Assembly: GCA_963693365.1 (NCBI GenBank)
Contig: CAVNZM010000006.1
Span: 10,788,001 to 10,852,000 of the forward strand
Source of the DNA: Amoebidium appalachense
Lineage: Eukaryota > Ichthyosporea
Reading direction: 5' to 3'
Length of the DNA stretch: 64,000 nt
Numbering within the stretch: position 1 is the stretch's first letter; every line of letters begins with the position of its first letter. A model generated the notes under the pieces. It made no database searches. It saw only the letters and a program-made list of their open reading frames with translations, and had not been told where the DNA came from. The translations under genes and the position numbers were made by a program. Below are positions 61,263 through 64,000 of the stretch, one piece after another.

Positions 61263-63751
61263 GGGGAACCCCAACTAATTGATTTCTCCTTGTAGTCTTT
61301 ATGGTGTCTCGTAGAGAAAGTAAACCCTGATATATAGTCACCACCCGACATCTATGTACGTGATCATGATATACCGCTGAGGGGATATTCCGAGCAAACC
61401 CCCCCCCCCCCATACCTGAGACTGGTTCTCTTTGCCTCGAGTAAACAGCGTAAACCCCCCCCCAAAGTACTTGGTGATGCTGGATCGCAAACGACATTAC
61501 GTGATTGGTCTCTTTTACGTTAGATAACTGGTAGGCGATTGAAGATTTGTGATTGGACATTAAACAACGGAAAGGGCTGGCGGTTAGATCTATAACCGTG
61601 TGATCGACTGCCAATCACCATGCGCTTCAAGATCAGTAAAAATAGAACATGATTATCCTGCTGTCAGAATGTGACCGAGAGGTTGGATCTATGAAGATAG
61701 GAGAGGGTATGGGGGGAATATCCGCTAGGAAATCGGTGGATCATGACAGATCACAGATGACAGATCGGGTTTTTCAAAAGCTGTTAAAGGGGCCCTAAAG
61801 TTTCTTTTAGGATTTCGGGACAGGTCAGGTCAGAGCGACATGATTGGCGTACTGAGCATCAGCTGCGCACCATCGTTGAGCCTAGGGCAGCGAGGTACAG
61901 ATGCGCCATACTACAACAAAAAAGAAAAAGAAAAAAGAGAAAAAAGAAATAAAGAATGGAAGATAAATAATAAAGAGTTGGAAATGAAATAAGATTGCAG
62001 TTCATATCATGATTTTTATGCTGAGCAAATGGCTTGACCCGGATGTGCTGGAATGTGGCCAATTAATCGGGCCACCTTTAAAGATGTAACGTGAGTCCAT
62101 GGCCAATGTAAACACGTGGCGAGCGGGGGCCCCGAGAGCGAGCCTGACTCTTCAACAATTGGTGACCGAATTCGAAAAAGTCGCTAATGGAGAAGGCTTT
62201 ATTCTCTTTTCTTCCTCTCTTCCTCAATATATCCGTTTTAAGATGACTATCCTAGATCACCTTATTAATGCTGCACAGTATGATATTGTGATCCGGTGCC
62301 TTAACTTTCTGTCGGAGCTACCGATGCTAGCATCTGCTTACCCATAATATGTAATAGGGGTGTCAGATACTACGATGGCGCTCATTGTTGCCTAGCATGT
62401 ACATATGTCACTGGCTGCATTTGATTGGCTGTGCTGGAAAACGCAGTAGGCCGTCGAATGTGGCTGGGCCTCCGGCAATGTCCACGCAATAAAAAGTGTG
62501 TAAACCCAAGGCTTCGTCAAAGCCTGGCAAAAAAAAACCACCTAAATCCATACGCCGCGCACCTGATTGGACAAAACATGATCCGATGACGTAAAATCAG
62601 GGGAGAACGATTCGATCCCCAAGCGACATAAAGGGGCCGTCAGGCCCCTCTAGCGGGGGGTTGGGGGGGCGGCTGCCCCCCCCATTTAGGGCCCAGACAC
62701 ACATAGGGTTATGGTTATTGGGTTTATGTTTTTTATTTTTGTAAATTATTATCAATTATTGTATTTTTTTAGCCGGTTATCATCCGATCTCCCTATACCT
62801 AGGGCTTCCTTCGTATAGACCTACCTAAAAAAAAACCTATAACCTACACATACACTAAGTGTACACAAAACATATCCCAACCGAGATTAGGCCCACATCG
62901 CCGTGGGGGACCCACTAGATCGTTTATTGTCAAACGTCAAAAGTGTGTAAACCCCTTTGGTTTGTTGTTCTAATATTAGCTGTCCTCTTTTTGTGGTTGT
63001 GGTAGGTTGTGGTCCTAAATCTGGCCTTCCTGCTCCCCTCTCGACTACTATGTTTCTAACCCCTATCGTGTGCGTGTGTTTGCCGAGGGGATCCGCAGAG
63101 TGCCTTGCCTACAATACTACTGTACACAGCCGCCTGCATACAGCTCACACGTACACGTGACTGCACACACACACTAAATTTTAGAATGTGTGCCAACCAC
63201 GTGATTGGCTAAATCTGCACCATACCATATTAGGCAGGTATTTTGTTTTTCCTTTTCCGCGCATGTCAGCCAATCATATTTCGCCATGGTGTTGACGTAG
63301 CCGCGAAAAGTCCAGCAACAAAGCAGCTGCACAGTGCCACAAAACGTTCACACTCGTTGTCAACTGGGAGGGAAGTACTATGAGGAGAAGGCACTTTAGT
63401 TGAGAGTTGGAGGGCTGAAAAAAAGTTGTAGAACAGGTGTCCGCCTGTTGGAGTGTGGTTGCTGAGAGAGGATCCAACGTTGACCAGGAAAAGGTGAGTG
63501 TGAGCTTGTGGACGAAGCAGGAGCTAGTCGACGAGTGGCTGGTTATGGTTAGGAGGCAAGGTTGTGATGCTGGTTGGTTGGGCTTATTGTTATAGTGTGA
63601 GCGCCTGTGTAGTAGAAGTTAGTGTCTTGAAACCACGCATTTCCTAAAGCATCCGACAGCTTGTACCGCATTTTTACTCCCAGCCTGGCTGTCTTAGATT
63701 GCAGAAGCGCCTTGACTGCTCTAACTAGGACCGTACAGGACAAGGAAAAAA
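61262..63751. other. Spacer with LINE relic and glycogen phosphorylase promoter
   Basis: Contains the ORF 62099-62347 and several CCAATCA/TGATTGG motifs (about 61502, 61549, 61611, 62421, 62567, 63201, 63270). A probable noncoding first exon of the phosphorylase gene ends at a good donor (gaaaag|gtgagt near 63493), with acceptors just before the ATG (ctaactag, cgtacag near 63729-63738). Nothing else supportable was found. Confidence 0.55.
62099..62347 (+). pseudogene. Probable relic of a related LINE ORF2 C-terminus
   Basis: An 82-codon open frame ends with SLPQYIRFKMTILDHLINAA and YDIVIRCLNFL. This resembles the last 40 residues of the ORF2 upstream (SLPVNYNILDFILN, YDLFIRCIDWL): the SLP, ILD, N, YD and IRC positions coincide and the distance to the stop is similar. 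The N-terminal part (MANVNTWRAGAPRASLTLQQ) has no counterpart. It may be a truncated, diverged LINE copy or a host gene that shares this end domain. The match is short and was judged by eye. Confidence 0.4.
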
Positions 63752-63970
63752 ATGGCGTCAAATGCACCTAAGCCGATGCCAGCGGCCACCAGCTCCCCGA
63801 AGCTCAAGCCGGGGGCTGGGCCAGCAGCTACGGGCTCACCCAAGCCGGCGACACCAGCACGGAGGCCGTCTCTACGGAAGCAGATTTCTCTTAGGGGGGT
63901 GCCAGAGCTTCAGAATGTGGACGAGGTGAAAGAGTCGTTTAACCGTCACCTGCACTTTGACATCGGAAAG
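63752..63970 (+). CDS. PYG: Glycogen phosphorylase, first coding exon (partial)
   Basis: 73 codons from ATG in aaaATGg to the donor K|gtgcgt at 63971. An Ala/Pro/Ser/Lys-rich extension (1-40) precedes [18 protein letters not shown] and [11 protein letters not shown], which match the N-terminus of animal glycogen phosphorylases (RKQISVRG...NFNRHLHF). Ser46 corresponds to Ser14 of the muscle enzyme, the residue phosphorylated by phosphorylase kinase that switches on glycogen breakdown to glucose-1-phosphate. Catalytic domain and PLP lysine lie beyond the window. The N-terminal extension is about 30 residues longer than in vertebrates. Confidence 0.93.
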
Positions 63971-64000
63971 GTGCGTATATGTGTGCAGCTTAGTGCTATT

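Noticed and set aside
56720-61280. Target-site duplication around the LINE
   Set aside because: The flank after the poly(A) (cggggaacccc) resembles only a short ggggaa upstream, which is common in this G-rich DNA.

Overview
The window is nuclear DNA of an intron-rich eukaryote. Coding regions are split into short exons (down to 32 nt, perhaps 20 nt) with GT-AG introns of about 100-1200 nt. Nearly every intron and spacer carries long (CA)n/(GT)n microsatellites and G- or C-homopolymers; I see about 60-70 G or C runs of 15 nt or more. The recognisable genes are conserved eukaryotic housekeeping genes. The animal-type regulatory phosphorylation site in the glycogen phosphorylase N-terminus (RKQIS) and the animal-like ANAPC11, GTPBP3 and TOE1 sequences suggest Holozoa: an animal or a unicellular relative such as an ichthyosporean. 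The species cannot be named from this sequence.

Layout, left to right: last exon of ANAPC11 (181-296, +); TMEM222 (2060-6669, -, six exons); a repeat-rich gap with a foldback element and a minisatellite; a GT14/Branch-family Golgi glycosyltransferase (9983-11131, -); a 7.5-kb spacer with a 660-bp terminal-inverted-repeat element; a small secreted protein with a PPC-like beta-sandwich (18695-20917, +); an ORD-only oxysterol-binding-protein relative (23204-26321, +); mitochondrial tRNA-modification GTPase GTPBP3/MnmE (28601-37041, -, 15 exons); the proteasome shuttle and protease DDI1 (40029-44389, +, seven exons); a 5.5-kb repeat-filled convergent spacer; the TOE1 deadenylase (49863-56508, -, ten exons); a non-LTR retrotransposon with two open ORFs (56948-61261, +); a probable relic of a related LINE (62099-62347); and the first coding exon of glycogen phosphorylase (63752-63970, +), cut by the window end. 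I reconstructed exon boundaries by hand from splice signals, reading-frame phase and recalled family similarity. Apart from a few ambiguous boundaries named in the entries, every junction keeps frame.

The genes are not functionally clustered. They belong to separate processes: ubiquitin ligation and proteasome delivery (ANAPC11, DDI1), mitochondrial tRNA wobble modification (GTPBP3), snRNA and poly(A) trimming (TOE1), lipid transfer (ORP), Golgi glycosylation (GT14) and glycogen breakdown (PYG).

The most unusual signal is a dispersed repeat of about 100-130 bp. It always sits next to a poly(C)/poly(G) run, and at one copy (53345-53569) it carries a tRNA-like head with A- and B-box-like motifs. 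I interpret it as a SINE-like family with C-rich tails. Other oddities are the fixed polarity of composite (C)n(CA)n tracts, 3' splice sites formed directly by CA microsatellites, and many CCAATCA motifs, often in short arrays.
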